NCBI RefSeq assembly: GCF_958295425.1 | Contig: NC_081151.1 | Span: forward strand, 16,278,606 to 16,342,605 | Length of the DNA stretch: 64,000 nt | Origin: Solea solea | Taxonomy: Eukaryota > Chordata > Actinopteri > Pleuronectiformes > Soleidae | Direction of reading: 5' to 3' | Part shown: piece after piece, positions 42,949 through 56,745 of the stretch | How positions within the stretch are numbered: position 1 is the first letter of the stretch | Layout of the letters: each line of letters begins with the position of its first letter | Made by a program: the position numbers and the translations under genes | The notes under the pieces: generated by a model | Database searches by the model: none | Seen by the model: the letters and a program-made list of their open reading frames with translations, nothing else | What the model was told of the DNA's origin: nothing

Positions 42949-44487
42949 CTGCGATGACAAGAACAAAAGCATCTCAGCATGAAAAACTCACTTTGTCATT
43001 CGAAACTTGTTCTATTTCTTCTACTTTCCCCCGAGTTTAAACAAAGGGCACATTCAGCTGAATCTGAGATTATGCCAAACTAATGTACAAACTGGAATCA
43101 TGGGACGTTTCCGTCTTTTGTTTAAGCTACTGAAACACAGGTGTGACCTGCACTGAACTGAAGCTCAGCTTAGAGGCTAATTTGTCTTCTTGGTCTTTGG
43201 CTGAAGATGGTTGAACCTTGATTAAGTTTCAAAGGAGCCAAACCACACTCAGAGGGATGGGAATCCTTCTTTGCCTCTGCACGGATCTTAACTCAAGAAC
43301 TATAACTGAGTTGACTCTGCTCTGGTGTTGGACCACAGCCTTCCCTCTGACAGCAGTAATGGCTCTTGGCTCCACGGCTGCCTCAGATACAGTATATTTA
43401 CGGTCTGAAGCAGGAGGAGTTTTTAAATGCTGAAACTGAGAGCCTCCCCTTAGACAAAGCTTGGAAAAAGACACCCCATCATTCCACTTCAGTTTCACTG
43501 CACATACCTGGATGCCTGTGTGATCGGGATTGTCATTTAATCCGACAGATGTTCAAAAACCATGTAAAAAAAAGATTAATATTGCAGTTTGACATCACTT
43601 CAAAATATGTAAAGACGTAACGGTGGCCTGAACATTTTATTGGGCTACAACTTTACTACAAGACATGTTACAGCAGCGTAAGTAGGGCTTTGATACAATT
43701 GTGCTTCTCTCTCTCTCCGTCACTTGCACAGACAAACAAAAACATTGACATCTGTACACTCAAACTTGTTAAACACACAAGTTTGTTCTCAAGAACAGGC
43801 AAGGGGAGCCAGATCTGATGTCATGTGGTCACGGGAGACACATCCAGGATGTGTTTAATGTTCAGGTGTGAACAGTCGTTAGTGCTATCCACATGCGAGT
43901 GGATCTCTGAGGAGGGATTTACAAACCAGGTGGTAAAAGAAGCTTTTTGTTTACAGCTTATAGTTACCAATCAGGACGTGAGTGCAGGTTTTTTTTTTCC
44001 AAAGCACTTTAAAATGAAAAAAGAAAAAAAGAGTAATATGAAATTCATCTTAATTTCTGTCTCAGGCAAATTGGAAAGATTGTAAAATTCCCATTCCCAA
44101 ACCTTGCCAAATAGATGGAGTTGTGGGTTAATGAGGACGGAGAGTAGATGTGCAGTGAGCAGCACCACAATCATCTGCTCGGAAATGAAAAGTGTCTCAA
44201 CAGCGATCGTGAGCCAACTACGAAAAGGTTTCAACTATTACAACAACGCAGGCACTAGTTTTGGCTTTTCTCATGAGTGATGAGCGAACCTTTGAGGCTG
44301 CGAAAACATCTGTTTCTTCAAAGACAAAAAAAAAGAAACCAAGCAATGCCCAAGTACAAATATATAGCACATAAAAATCTACTCAAATATGTTTTTCATG
44401 AACGGACTCTAACTTAGACCATATGTTAAAAAAAAAAAATGGACGTTGTCTTCAGGTTTCCTCACTGAAGACAACCCAGAAGTAGCA

Positions 44488-44620
44488 ATTAGGGCTGGGT
44501 ATCGCTGCTAATTTCCTGAATGGATCCAATTCCGACTCAATTTTAGAGATTTTTCATTTTCCATACCAATTTCGCTTGGTAATGAAAGAGATTTTCACAG
44601 TACTTGCAAGAAAAAAAAAA
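44488..44620 (+). mobile_element. hAT-like fragment 'tagggctgggtatcg'
   Basis: It begins with tagggctgggtatcg and contains ccaattccgactcaatttta and ccataccaatttcgcttggt. The last motif also occurs at 30550-30575, so the two are relatives. Confidence 0.55.
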
Positions 44621-46059
44621 GTGTTACTTTCGCTGTTGTGTGATCATGATCGTCTGTGATTTGTGTAGAGGAAACAACAGGAAATTGCAAATATTAAAAT
44701 TATTGATATTGGAAAAAAAATGTTTTTTACCCAGCTTCAGTAGCAATATATTGAATAGCCCCTAGGGGGAGACTCTGTCGAAAATATTTTGTCAAAAATA
44801 TGGAGTAAATTTATACTGCGGCCTGATTGAGAGGAAAAAATCAGGGGGTTACCAGTAATTCAAATGAATCCTGAGGGTTAAAATAATATCTGCACAAAAA
44901 TGTCATGTTGATCATTCACATAGTTGTTGAGACATTTCCCTCTCTGCATGAAACGTCAGGGGAATTAAAGTCATCAAGTTATAGCCTCCGGGACTTGAAG
45001 GTCTTTAAAAACTTAATGTCAATCCACCCACTGCTTTAGATATTTTGCTTTGGACCAAACAGACAAGTCTTTCACAGTGCCAGGCTGCAACAGTGACTCA
45101 TTCAGCCACAGTGGCAGAAATGCTCACTACTGAGGTTTCATATTCTTTTCATGTTCTGGTTAATATCTGCCTCTGTCTCTTAGACGACCTGGAAACGAAA
45201 CGCAACTTTTACGAAATCACAAAAAAGCCAGAGTACAGTGATGAAAATGAGATATGGGTCAGAAAAAGAATCTAATTACAGTCTTCTGTGGTGTTTTACT
45301 TTAATCCGTTTTACAGATGCCACACAGTGTCTGCCAGCCGTGACAGCTATGGCAGCTGTGAACATTAATTCCTAAATCCCTGTAATTGAATCAAAACCTG
45401 AATCCAAACTATAAAAATCAAAGGTTTTGTTTTTTCCAAATGCTGATCTAATATTACACGTGTCCAATGAAAATCGACTCATTTCAAGACTCTTTGGAGA
45501 GTTATTTTCTTCATATTAGGGAGGAGAGCTGCCTCTTTCTAGCTTGTTTGAATACTTTTACAGATGAAGCCTCATTTGGAAAAAATGTGGTATCATTTCA
45601 CATATGCAGGATTATTTAGCCGTCCGAAACACTAGATTTTTACTTGTAAATATAATATTAGCAGACTGTTATTGGACTGTTGCCGTAATGTTTTGATCAT
45701 AAGGGGTGTCACAGCTTTTTTATGCTTCTTTATCTGTGCAGAACAACGATATAGATTTATATATATATATATTTATATATATATATATATGTAGAAACTT
45801 TTCCTGAACGAGACACTGAAGTTGCAGTTTCTGCAAGATAAAAAAAAACAATAATCAGTGCATGAGGCGTGTTTGTCTTTCTGCAAATCTCTCAAACCGA
45901 TGGTCTGATTGATTGATTTCAAACAAGTGTCTTGCTACGGGCACGAGTAAGTGCAGTGCCAAGTTTGACATTTTTTGGATTAGTAATGCAAAAGATATCG
46001 CTAATCGTTAAATATATATATTATATCCTACTTTGCACGGAGAATCTGGAACAAAAACA

Positions 46060-46100
46060 ATTTCCCCCTCGGGGATTAATAAAGTATTCTGATTCGGATT
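46060..46100 (+). repeat. LINE-type 3' tail
   Basis: ttccccctcggggattaata then aagtattctgattcgg: the retroelement tail seen at 39490 and 40885. Confidence 0.55.
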
Positions 46101-48224
46101 GTGATATCGGTTGATATTGGCTTTCGCCGCTCTACTGTAGCCACTCCCCCTCTCACTCACACAGCACTGTGAGTGAGACAAGGCGCCGCGAAGCTGAGGC
46201 AGATGGCGAACGCAGTGCTCGACTCGCAAGTAGCGCTGCACGTCAGATAAGGCATCGTCAAAATGAGGCACACAACCAACCAACTGTTATGCAACCATGT
46301 AGTTAAGTTTATGTCAGTATCAGTATTTGCTTTCTACCATACACAAATAAAAATGTCACTGAACTTGTACGTGCTGTGTAATAGTAACAATGAGCACTCA
46401 AACACACCAAACCAACAATTACTAAAAACACACACACAAAAATAGATTTCGCACGCGCACTGCACTAGTTTTATAAAAAAAAAAAACTGTTAGTTTTTTT
46501 GTTTTCCTTGAGGCTCTTGCACATCAGTGACGAAGTAGCAGAAACACATTTTTTATACACTTTGTGCAATACCTGTACATCCCGGTTTCATTGTTTATAG
46601 TACTGATATTGTATTTACAAAATACTAAATATATTTTAGATCCTATAGTAGTACTTGTCTGCTGTAATAAGTTAATTTCCCCAGTCTGGGGAGATTACAG
46701 TCAAATCTAATATAATCTTCTATATTTATTTTAGGCAAAAGCCTTGTTTTGTTGAGGCAGCAAACTTGTGCCACTATATTTCTACAGCAGAAGCTCACAA
46801 TGGCTATTACTATTTATTTTATTTTTTTTTTCACCCTCTCTTCTTCAGTGTTGGCTGTGTCCTGAATTTCTATTAAAGTAAAGTGACGGAGCACCAACTC
46901 ATCATCACATTTCTTTGTAATTTATTCCCTTATTCACATCGCGCTTAGGTTAGGTTTTCACCCTCAGTTTTTCATGTCATTTCTTTGACATGTCATTTCA
47001 ACTTTAATGTGCAAACGCCCGTATTCTTAAATAACAGATGTTAAATAAAGTCAAGGCCAAAGGTTTAAACCCATATAAAACAATACCCAACTTTTGGCTG
47101 CTTCAACTCCTCCAATGAAAGGTTAATACTTTGCTTAAATTGATACAGAGCATCTGCCTGTGCTTGTACAGCACGGTGAGAGGGAATTTAAACAAAAGTG
47201 GAAAAATACTTCCCAGCATATGACGGCTCCAAATCGCCTTGCTGTAACAATATGTCCGGAACAAGCCAGACAGTTTAAAGTGATTTCAACCTTGGCAATG
47301 AAGCGCTGAAGAAAAGCTCTCGTCAGACAGCTTGATTTAGCACACATCATGATTTAGTTTCACTAAATCACGACGTGCTTCTTCACGAGAAAGCGCAGAC
47401 AGGGAGGCAAACACAGCAGATCATGTCAGCTTTAACTCGTGTGTCATCCTCTTGGCTTCAGCAAAGGATGGGGATAATAAAAAACTAGCATGCACCTCTA
47501 TTGTCCAAGCATATGGCTTGCTTGTTTATTTCATATTACACACAGTGTTGCCAGTTCAAAGCAACATTTCTTCCACCAAAGTGGCTGAAAAGAATCGAAT
47601 GGACTGAGCCAAAGTGGAATGGAAAGCAGTTTGTCTGCGTGATGAGCTGTTTAATCGGTGAAAAAAAACAACCATCCAAAGTAAGCTATAAAAGTGATTT
47701 AGGTGGATCTAACTACTCCTCCAGGTGAAGAGCCACAGAGTCTGTCCTCTGCCCACACACTGACCCGTACTCGCCACTCCTGACTCACAACCTTAATGGA
47801 CACAGCCTCTCTACCTCCTCTGTCATAATAAAGCCTTAAATCACCGATTTTGAGACAGCATTGTCTGGTAAGTGGAAATAAACACTCTTTACCAAGTCTC
47901 CCACATGTAGTCATTACTTAGTCACACTGTCCCACCCACAGACTCGTCTCCCATAAAGGTGAAACCAGACACTCTGGCACACAACGGCTCCTTTTTCTTG
48001 AACTTAAAATTTGAATAAAAGACAGGAAACTGTGAGTCAAAACAGAGATTGTTTAGCTTTGAATGGTGAAATCTATTACTGTCACTATTGGCACTCAAAT
48101 GCAATGGTTTCATCATTACATTACTGAAATAGCATACAAGTTAAAAACTGCATCACTTCCTGGAGAGACATTGAGATGAGGAGACGTCCCTCTAAAATAC
48201 AGATGGCAGTGGATTAGCATTGCT

Positions 48225-48700
48225 TAGGCCCAGGTCATACTTTCCATCTCTGAAGAGGTTCGTAACAGTCCACGCAATAAAAAAGTGTGTGGCGGTTCAC
48301 ACGGACAAATGCGAGCATATCTACACTTTGAGTCCATGCAGACCATTCACGCTAACAACACTCTCCTGTCCAGATGGTGGCATTATCATCGCTGATCGCC
48401 GACTAAATACACCAGACTCCTCTGTTAAATATTGAGATTAATGCGTGTTTCAGGATTTTTTAACTGATCTTGAGTTTGCATTGTTCGCTTTGATTCTTGT
48501 GTTGTACGTCACGCCCAAGACTCTTCCAGTGACCAATCAGTGGCCAGCAGTCCGTTGACGACACAGTTTAGTATCCGTTCAGCTTGCAAACCAAAAAAAA
48601 GCACCAGGTACCAGGTGCTATCCCTAATGGAAAAGCAAAAAAAAAAAAACGAGTCGAGTCGAGCCGAGTAGTGCTCGAACTATATCATGGAAAAGTGTTT
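48225..48700. mobile_element. MITE of the GGTACCTGGTACC type
   Basis: Has cagactcctctgttaaatat, gctttgattcttgtgttgta, gcaccaggtaccaggtgcta, and cgagtcgagtcgagccgagt before tatcatggaaaagtg. The same order of blocks occurs in 20715-20990. Confidence 0.6.
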
Positions 48701-50492
48701 GGAGACTGGAAATGGGTTAAACCAGCAAACCTGGCTTTGTCCATGGTCCAAAAATACGTCAAGTTACTCTAAACTTGGAGAAATGTATTATAGCACCTTG
48801 AGATAAACAATCTCGTTATAGAGGGGGTCCGAAACTAAGCAGATTATCCCTTTATATTACATCACTTTACTTGAATGCAAAAAATAGGCAAGTTAAAAAA
48901 GAAACAGCCAATACCAAATCCACCAGACCCCCATTTATAAATCACTGATCTAATCTGTACATAAAATGTACAACTTCTACTTTTACAGGGTGTTGTGTCA
49001 GTCGCTATATTCAGAGGGAAAGATACATTTGTACTTATATTTTGTGACCGCTAACTGATCCCAGCTGTTTCCCTGTGCTTCCAGTCTTAGTGCTATGCTA
49101 GGCTATGAGAAAGCATATTCCACCAAACTTAAGAGCCAATGCTATTGGTAATAGCCACTGACAAAAAACATATACAAATCCATGGGAGGAGCCGTTTCAA
49201 GTACTACGTGTAATTTCAAAGAAAAAAAAAAACATTACAGAATTCCCATAAACTTCAATTGCGGGAATATTTGGCTATAAAAACTATAACAATATAATTT
49301 AATTCTTGACGACAGTTGTGTTTATAAAGCTGAATATCCCACAGCAATAGAAAATATACCAAAGCTTTGATTTGACTATTAGTGTGCACTTTTAGTGACA
49401 TAGCTGTTGCATTTCTCCTGATAAATCTTAAATTTCCTATCCAAACATCATCAGAGTTGGCACTCAGTGCCAATTTTGAACTATTGGACAGTAATATGAT
49501 TAAAATAGAGACGTCCCTTGGATTTATAGATCAATAATATCTTAAGAAATATTAGAATTTATTAGAATTTATTTTTTGTTACTTTTCACTGCTCATATAT
49601 TTTATTTAGTCATTTTTTCAAATAACTAAAGTGTCACAACCACTTCTATGGGACCATTGTCAATTCTGTCACTGCAACTACTATGCATGTGGTTCACATT
49701 TAAATACCATGAAAAACGAGAGCATAGGATCACAAATAACCAGCAGGCGCAACCAGAGGAGTGACATTTGTGTTTTAGCGCCAGTTTATAGACGATCATC
49801 AAAGACTTGACAACCTCCTTACACTTTTCTGTGGTTTCTCTGCGGTAAACCCCACCCATCTGGCAACTGAAGAGGTCTAAAACAAACACTTTTAGGGTTA
49901 TTTTCAGTTGCTGTTTGACCCAGGTCTGTCTGACAGCAGCATTAGCCGGGATGACGGGACCTGGCATTATCTCCTGAGAGAAAGCAGCCGCCCCATCCTG
50001 TTAAGACAACAATGGCCTGTGCTGAGACCCACTACGAGACGTCTTAAATTCCAAATCAAACAAAACAAATTAAACAGACTAACTTGTTGTGGTAGCTATT
50101 ACTGGATTTAGCGAGGAACACACATTGTTCCGACATTAACTATTTAACTTGCGGGGAGAAATGCGATCGCTATGCATTTTACATCATATTGTTACCGGCG
50201 GCAACACATCAAACTCTTAAGAGTCTGTTGTGCCAAACAACATAATGGAGTATTGAATGCACAACCGAGGGAATAATCTCACCCTGACAACCCCTTTCAA
50301 AGCAATGCAATCTTTAATCGACAGCTAAGTCCTCTAATAATGTCAGGACATGGTATCCTCTGTCTGATGGCCACCAAACAAGATGAAACCAAAGATGAGC
50401 TGAAGGGGAGTTGCACAATGGTTTGGTACTGATATCTCGACTGGGAAACAAAGACTTCTGAGATTCTCACATTTAACAAGCAAAATTCCCCC

Positions 50493-50517
50493 AACACACA
50501 CACACACACACACACAC
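50493..50517. repeat. (CA)n microsatellite
   Basis: A CA run of about 12 units. Confidence 0.95.
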
Positions 50518-51238
50518 CTAGCCACAAGCAAACAGAGTCGTGAGCGCTCATAAAATCAGTGAAATGCAAAATCCATTGTGCAACCATTAAAGCATTAGCA
50601 GAACGGTCTCTTTTTTTTATTGTCCCTGGCAGCATTTCTGTTCCAGCGCAGGCCACAGTGATGGAGCAAGAAGAAAGTATAGGATTAAGAAAGAATCATT
50701 AATACATGTAAACACTTAACAAGCTGACAGTTTTGTGAAATGCATCAAAGGTAGAAAGAGAAAACAAACCTGTGGATTATGTCTCACGACAGTAAATGCA
50801 TTTACGTTAAACTTTCCAGCTGGTTTTATGTGTGCGGGGTCGAGCTCATTACTTTGGACAGATTTTGGGGTTTAAAAAGCAAACAACATAAAACTAACAG
50901 TTGGTCCCAGTTGGTTTGACGTGTAATACATTTACCAGCTCTTGCTTGACTAATAAACAGGCTTCCTCGAGTTTTGTTTAACATTGTATCTGGTTTACGC
51001 ACCAGATCCTCCCACAGTGACGGGAGCACTCGCGCAAACACAAGGTTGACAACAAAATAAGGCCCGTTCCTCGGGTGAATGCAACACAAGCATCACATTC
51101 ATTTGCCCTGGATTTGTTTTTATTCTCCTCTTGCCAACCGATGTTTCAAGTGTTGTTACAAACTGCACTGTTGTGTTTTGCAGAACTAAATCGACTTTTA
51201 TACCTTCCAGCAGGGAAATTGGTTTCCATATTTTTCCA

Positions 51239-51590
51239 TGTGGTATGAAATTATGTTCAGGGGCTTTTGAAACGAGTTCAAGTTGTATAATTCAGCACGC
51301 TAAACACTAAGTCAATGTTATTTTGTGTGATTTAACACTTGTAATGAGGTCATGCAGTGCAGACTGCCTCGAGTAATGCACTGCCAACACGTTTAAGCTA
51401 ATAGATATTCATATTGCATGAAAATTTATGGAAACCAATAGAGGCCTGCCTGGTAATAAAGGTACATTTAAAACATAACAGAAGGTTTTAAAGTTCAGAG
51501 TGTGTGTGTGTGTTGCATAACTGAAACACAACTATGTCAACTTCATACAGAGAGAAATGAATGGAAACAACTGGGTGACAACTTGGTCTC
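51239..51590. repeat. Upstream copy of a 2.08-kb-spaced direct duplication
   Basis: Blocks ggtatgaaattatgttcagg, ttcaagttgtataattcagc, ttgtaatgaggtcatgcagt, gcactgccaacacgtttaag and aatggaaacaactgggtg recur in the same order at 53317-53590, with small gaps and substitutions. Confidence 0.85.
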
Positions 51591-51744
51591 ACAGGAAACC
51601 ACATTTATGGTCATGAACGCAAACTGTCTTCAGAAAGAGATGTCACCTTATCTGATGTCTTCTGACCTACTGCAGTTTAAGGTTTTTTTTTTTACACTAA
51701 TTGGAGTGTAGTGGTCAGAAACTCTTGCCTGGCTTCGCAACCCA

Positions 51745-51882
51745 CTCTGAAGAAGGGTCTCTCTGCATGGAGTTTGCATGTTCTCCCTGTGTTTGCGTGG
51801 GTTTTCTCCGGGTTCTCCGGCTTCCTCCCACAGTCTCAACACATGTAGATTTGGGGATGAGGCAAATTGGACACTAAATTGA
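51745..51882 (+). repeat. Teleost interspersed repeat fragment
   Basis: gtctctctgcatggagtttg, gcgtgggttttctccgggtt and gcttcctcccacagtctcaa, then ggcaaattggacactaaatt: the common fish repeat in forward orientation. Confidence 0.75.
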
Positions 51883-53316
51883 TTGGTCCAGAATCATGAG
51901 TTTTGGTCTCCTTCCTGATTAAGTGACTGATCCTCTCCGTCTTTCTCCTCAAGTTGCTTTGTATTATTTTGTCTTTAAACACACTGCTGCAGCAGGAACA
52001 GCTCGTCAGTGCTTTTATCTGTCAAATTTGTCACAAGCACAACGCGTTCTCTACCAATTTCAAAGTAAAAGCCCTCCTGTTTTTCTTTTATTGTGAATTA
52101 TTGGCAGGACCGTTATACTGAAGAGTATTTTACAATATCCTTGTATTTTATTGAGTGCAGAGAAATTGGAGAATTTCAATTTGTATTATTTATGCTAATT
52201 TTTAAAGTCAAACCACATGTAAAACAGCAGTATGATGTCATTTATAGGTGACAAATGAAATCCTTTCTGTGCAGTGTTTGAAACCTTTGAATGTTAAAAG
52301 TAAGTAAGGAACTTTTTATTTATTCCAAACAAAGAATACATGAAATCCCTGCCCCCGTTCACAATTTGACCAAGTCTGGAACCCTTTATATAGTCACAAG
52401 GATCGTTCTTTATTAACCCGGGATTCCAACGCAACACAGCCCCGCTCTGCAATGCGCATTCAGTGGAATCCCGCTCCCGCGCGACTCCACGAATTCATAA
52501 TATTTGTCCTGTCGTTAGATGTTTAACTGTAGAAATTCAAATTCACCTCCCACTCTTAAACCTTATTTTCTGTTTTGGAAAATGGTCACTTCAGTGTTCA
52601 ACATCTGTAGCCGAGGAGGTGAAACATGCAAACGCACTGCTGCGGTCTTTTCACGTCAGCATTTGATGATGTGAGCGAGCCGAACTGTGGTAGCAGTGGA
52701 CGCTTGACACAAGTTAACAATGAGTCATAAAGTGTCTCTCATGTTTCTTTTTTTCAGTTTTGTGGTCAGCGGTGCCGTCAGTGTTAGTACAATAGTTTAT
52801 GAGCTACAAAGAGAGATAAGGTTTCAGACCAACAGTCAGGACTTCCAGTAATTTACATTGCTGATGTTGCAATTGGAAATCACTGTGTTGTCAGTGTTAC
52901 GACTCAAAATTATAGCACGCTCGTCCGCAGGCAACATTACACTTAATTTAATACTTCTGGTTAGTTTTAAAATCCCATCGCCAGAGTTTTCATCTCCAAA
53001 TAACTGTAACTGTAGAATCTCAATTACCCAATAACACAAAAATGTGTGCTGCATACACTTTCAAAGAAAAGCTTGCATAATAGGACATGGTCATTTTCCA
53101 CGTCAGATTGAGTCTTTTCTTCCCGGAAAAGTGAGATTTTTAATTAGCGAAGATATTTGTGTGAGAACTGTCACCGTTATATATGTGTGTGTGGGGGGGG
53201 GGGTTGTTTGTTTGTAAAACGTCGAAGACAAAAGCTGAATAAAACTACTTTTTTTGCCATAACTTTTTTTTAAATGATTTCAGAAAACTGATTGCACAGC
53301 GTCATACATGCAGATG

Positions 53317-53590
53317 TGGTATGAAATTATGTTCAGGGGCTTTTGAAACATGTTCAAGTTGTATAATTCACCAAGCTAAACACAGAGTCAATGTTATTTT
53401 GTGTGATTTGAACCCTTGTAATGAGGTCATGCACTGTAGCCCTCTAAAATCATTCCACTTGACTGATGCACTGCCAACACATTTAAGCTAACAGATATTC
53501 ATATTGCGTGAAATGTCCAAGTTCAGGGTGCGTGCATTACATAACTCAAACTGCTAACTTGTGAAATAAATGGAAACAACTGGGTGCTTG
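53317..53590. repeat. Downstream copy of the direct duplication
   Basis: Partner of 51239-51590 and shorter: it lacks the stretch with the TG run and has about 20 extra bases near 53441-53460. No terminal repeats or target-site duplication are obvious, so it may be a local duplication or two copies of an unnamed element. Confidence 0.85.
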
Positions 53591-53769
53591 GTTCAGACCA
53601 TGTTCCGATCTGGCATTAACATCAATCCTGGGTGATCCAATCTTGTTTGGATCATGTTTAGTTCAGGTCCGAACTCTCTTATTCTGTCCTGAATGCACAA
53701 AAAAACACATTCAGAGGTGGTTTGGTGGTGGATGCATAACCACATTAGATACCACCAAAATATAATTTA

Positions 53770-54330
53770 TAGGGCTATCAAACGATTTAAATATTTAATC
53801 GCGATTGATTGCATTAATGTCATAGTTAACTCGCGATTAACTGACTTTTTTATCTATTCTAAATGTCCCTTGATTTATTTTTGTCCCATTATTTTGTCTC
53901 ATTTCAATGCTCTTAACAACATATAAAAGTGGATCAGCTAGCTTTATTGAGACAATATCTCTTGTCACCCGGCATATTTTGAGTTATTCCTTTTAATGTG
54001 TTGTTGCCGTAACAAGCTAATCCGAGCTAAAGGAGCTAGCGGTCTCCGGAGGTCTCCTTACTAGGGTTCGGGGGTCTGCCAGCTTTGTTGGTAACACTGC
54101 ATACATCATTACTTGGATGTGGGGAGTGCGTCAAAAAATGATCCAGGCTGCGTTGGATACGGAGAGCCCGCTTGGCGACGGAGAAGCACACAGCGCTCGC
54201 CATCCACTCAAAACGTAACGTTAGCCTACTACTCTTTAGCCCAAACAAGTGTGTGCAGCACGCCTGTTGTTTTGTTTCCGGTCTAGCTAGATCCAGTGTG
54301 GTGTTGTAGTTCTTCTAACGTTACTAGTTG
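53770..54330. mobile_element. hAT-like element 'tagggctatcaaacg'
   Basis: Begins tagggctatcaaacgattta and aatcgcgattgattgcatta, the ends of a common fish hAT-like element. The interior includes gctagcggtctccggaggtc and aaaatgatccaggctgcgtt. The right boundary is approximate; no complete transposase frame. Confidence 0.55.
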
Positions 54331-55021
54331 TTGCAACAGCATGTGAAAAAAACTACAAAATTTGCCAAAAAGAACAATTTAGAATTACATACAGTGTGTC
54401 CGAAATTACAGCCTTGGTGACTCCATCAATGCGTGTGACACCTTGGGTTCAATAACAACAAAAACACAGAAGTCACCTTCAGATCTGCACTGAAATCTCC
54501 CAAGGAAAACTGTGTGTCAACAGGAACATTTCGGGATAATTCACGGTGAGTGGGTGAGGGGGTGAATGTCATGCCAGGCGCCACACCCTCACCTGGATCT
54601 TTCAAACATTCTTCAGCTGCTGTGAACACGTTGGACCTCATTATATGTTAATGGCAAACCATAATTCATGGCCAAAAGGACGTGACATTCATTTCACCAC
54701 CGACCTTACAAGCCTGTGGGGGCACAGTTCTGATCTCGGGTTGCTGAAGTGGGTCAGATTCTCGTTCAATTGTGCTGACTACCTAAATCTTTTTTTTTGG
54801 GAATATTCCAAGATGACAATGCCAGGATTTATTGGGCTCAAATTATGAAACAATGATTTGGGAGCATCAGACATAATTTTCTCACATGAATTGACCACCA
54901 AAGAAGAACAGTGGATTGAAATTAAATTTGTGACATTGCGTAAGTTTATCGAAAACAATAATGCAGTGAGTGCATGTTTTAATCGCAGCTCACGGCGGCC
55001 CAGCATGTCCAGGTATATTAC

Positions 55022-55100
55022 ACATTCATACTAGAGCTACACGATTCTGGAAAAAACCTGAATCCCATTTTTTTTTCTGCTTAGAACTGAGATCACGATT
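55022..55100 (+). mobile_element. hAT-like end fragment
   Basis: ctagagctacacgattctgg ... gagatcacgattctctg resembles the 'tagggctgcacgattctgg' element terminus. Truncated. Confidence 0.45.
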
Positions 55101-55254
55101 CTCTGGCGCGATTTCTTTCACAAATCTAAATATTTATTGCACTCATGTACAAAAGATTAGAAACGTTCAATTCAAGTTAAGTGCCAAACAGTGTGATTTC
55201 TTTAGACCCTGCATATTGGGTTATTATTATTGTAGTGGCTTAAGTGTCATATGG

Positions 55255-55540
55255 TGTGTTTCCACTAGCTCGACTCGTGGCGTCGTAACCAGGGAAAATG
55301 CGTGACGTCGTCAGATTGCCGCCACAGGAAGAGGCACGAGAATCAAACCGAACAATGCCGAACTGTAGATCAGTTAAAAAGATTTAACAATCCTGAAAAT
55401 GTTGGAGAAGAGTATTTAGCGACAGCACTGCTGAAAGCCTGCGATTGCGAGCCGCGAGCCGAATGCCAACCTTTTTTTGGCACAAGCTTGGGTCGGGTGG
55501 TTGTGTGATTCTCGTCACTACCACCTGGGTTTTCATCACC
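55255..55540. mobile_element. MITE of the 'gtgtttccactagctcgactc' type, partial
   Basis: The left end ggtgtgtttccactagctcg is shared with 61430-61450, and the interior has gcgtgacgtcgtcagattgc. The right end was not identified. Confidence 0.45.
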
Positions 55541-56579
55541 ATCCATTTTGTATTTATTTCTCCTTAGCACACACTTTGTTCAGGAAAATAGGATTGTTAG
55601 CATTTTTCACATCTCCACTAGCCAACAAGTGGATCAGTCCTACAGAAGAAGAGGATAAAAGTAAGCAATCCATGGAGGTAACAAGCCAATAAAAGTTGTC
55701 CACCAAAGTCAGGGCTCATAGTGTGCTGTTGTGTGCCTATAACAGGCCCAGTTAATCATTTTTGTCCAATAATTAGCATTTGGTTTGCACGAAATCTATA
55801 AAGTGTGTGCCATCCTTCATGCTGTTTCAATCAACACACTTCACTTAACAGTGTTATAAAAGAAAAGTGGAGAAAATAAAGAGGAATGTATTAAAAGTTG
55901 TGCCCAGTCTCTTTTCCCACATATTCCTCTTAAATGTCTTATTGGGTTTTTAGCTTTTTGTCTTCAAAGGGTAACCATTTTCAACATATTGTGAACTGGA
56001 AAAGCACAAAAGGAGCTGAAGTTTCACACATGAGGTGCAAAGTGTATGTGCTGCTCACAGCAGGAGCGCGAGGGAGGGTCCGCCTTTAAGAGTTTAGGTG
56101 TTGCACCATGCTACAGTATTTTGTTTCCATTTCATTTCTTCATGTAATTACTGTCGTGGGATAAGGTTTGAGCAAAGTTGTTGTTAAACTTGAGAAAAGC
56201 AGTAAATTCAACAAAGATAGAAGCTTGAATAGAAAAAATACTAACTATGAAGCTGTGTTTGTTTTTCTACCTGAAGGCCAATGACTGTGTACATTCATCA
56301 TTCTATTAGTTGTTGAATATTGTATTGTATTGTACATGCATTAGCTCTAATAATCATCCTCCTTATAATTTACCAATGTTTATTTACTACGGACAAATCT
56401 ATAATAAAATAACGTTTTAACCCCTTGTGACATTGCTGGCAGAAACAATAGAGAAGATTTTTTGGTAAAACATGAGACACAATAAATACCTGTTTAAGGC
56501 TTTGAAAAGATCATGATCAAGGTATTAATCAGTTATTAAAAAGTCATTTTAAATGTGAATATTCCCTGGCTCCATATAA

Positions 56580-56745
56580 CAAAGAAATAATTCAAAGTGG
56601 ATCATTTTGGTTTGTGGACAAATCAAGACATTTAAGAACATCATCATCTTAAAGTTTGGGAAAGACCAATCAACATTTTATGAACTCATCGATTAAATAA
56701 GAAAATAAAAGACAGATGAGTGCATTATGAAACTTAACATAAGAT
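56580..56745 (-). mobile_element. hAT-like MITE fragment, reverse
   Basis: gatcattttggtttgtggac, gggaaagaccaatcaacatt and aataaaagacagatgagtgc: reverse complement of the 7753-8083 family. Confidence 0.65.

Larger units (their letters stand above)
42949..51238. other. Region upstream of smoc1 exon 2, probably first intron
   Basis: No signal-peptide exon could be recognised. It holds hAT-like remnants (44488-44620, about 46090-46270), short TA runs (45755-45791), LINE-type tails (46060-46095, 46674-46700), a MITE (48225-48700) and a CA run (50493-50517). The rest shows nothing assignable. Confidence 0.55.

Noticed and set aside
52430..52500. GC-rich patch as a possible smoc1 promoter or first exon
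   Set aside because: No ATG followed by a hydrophobic signal peptide and phase-0 donor could be found on the minus strand.
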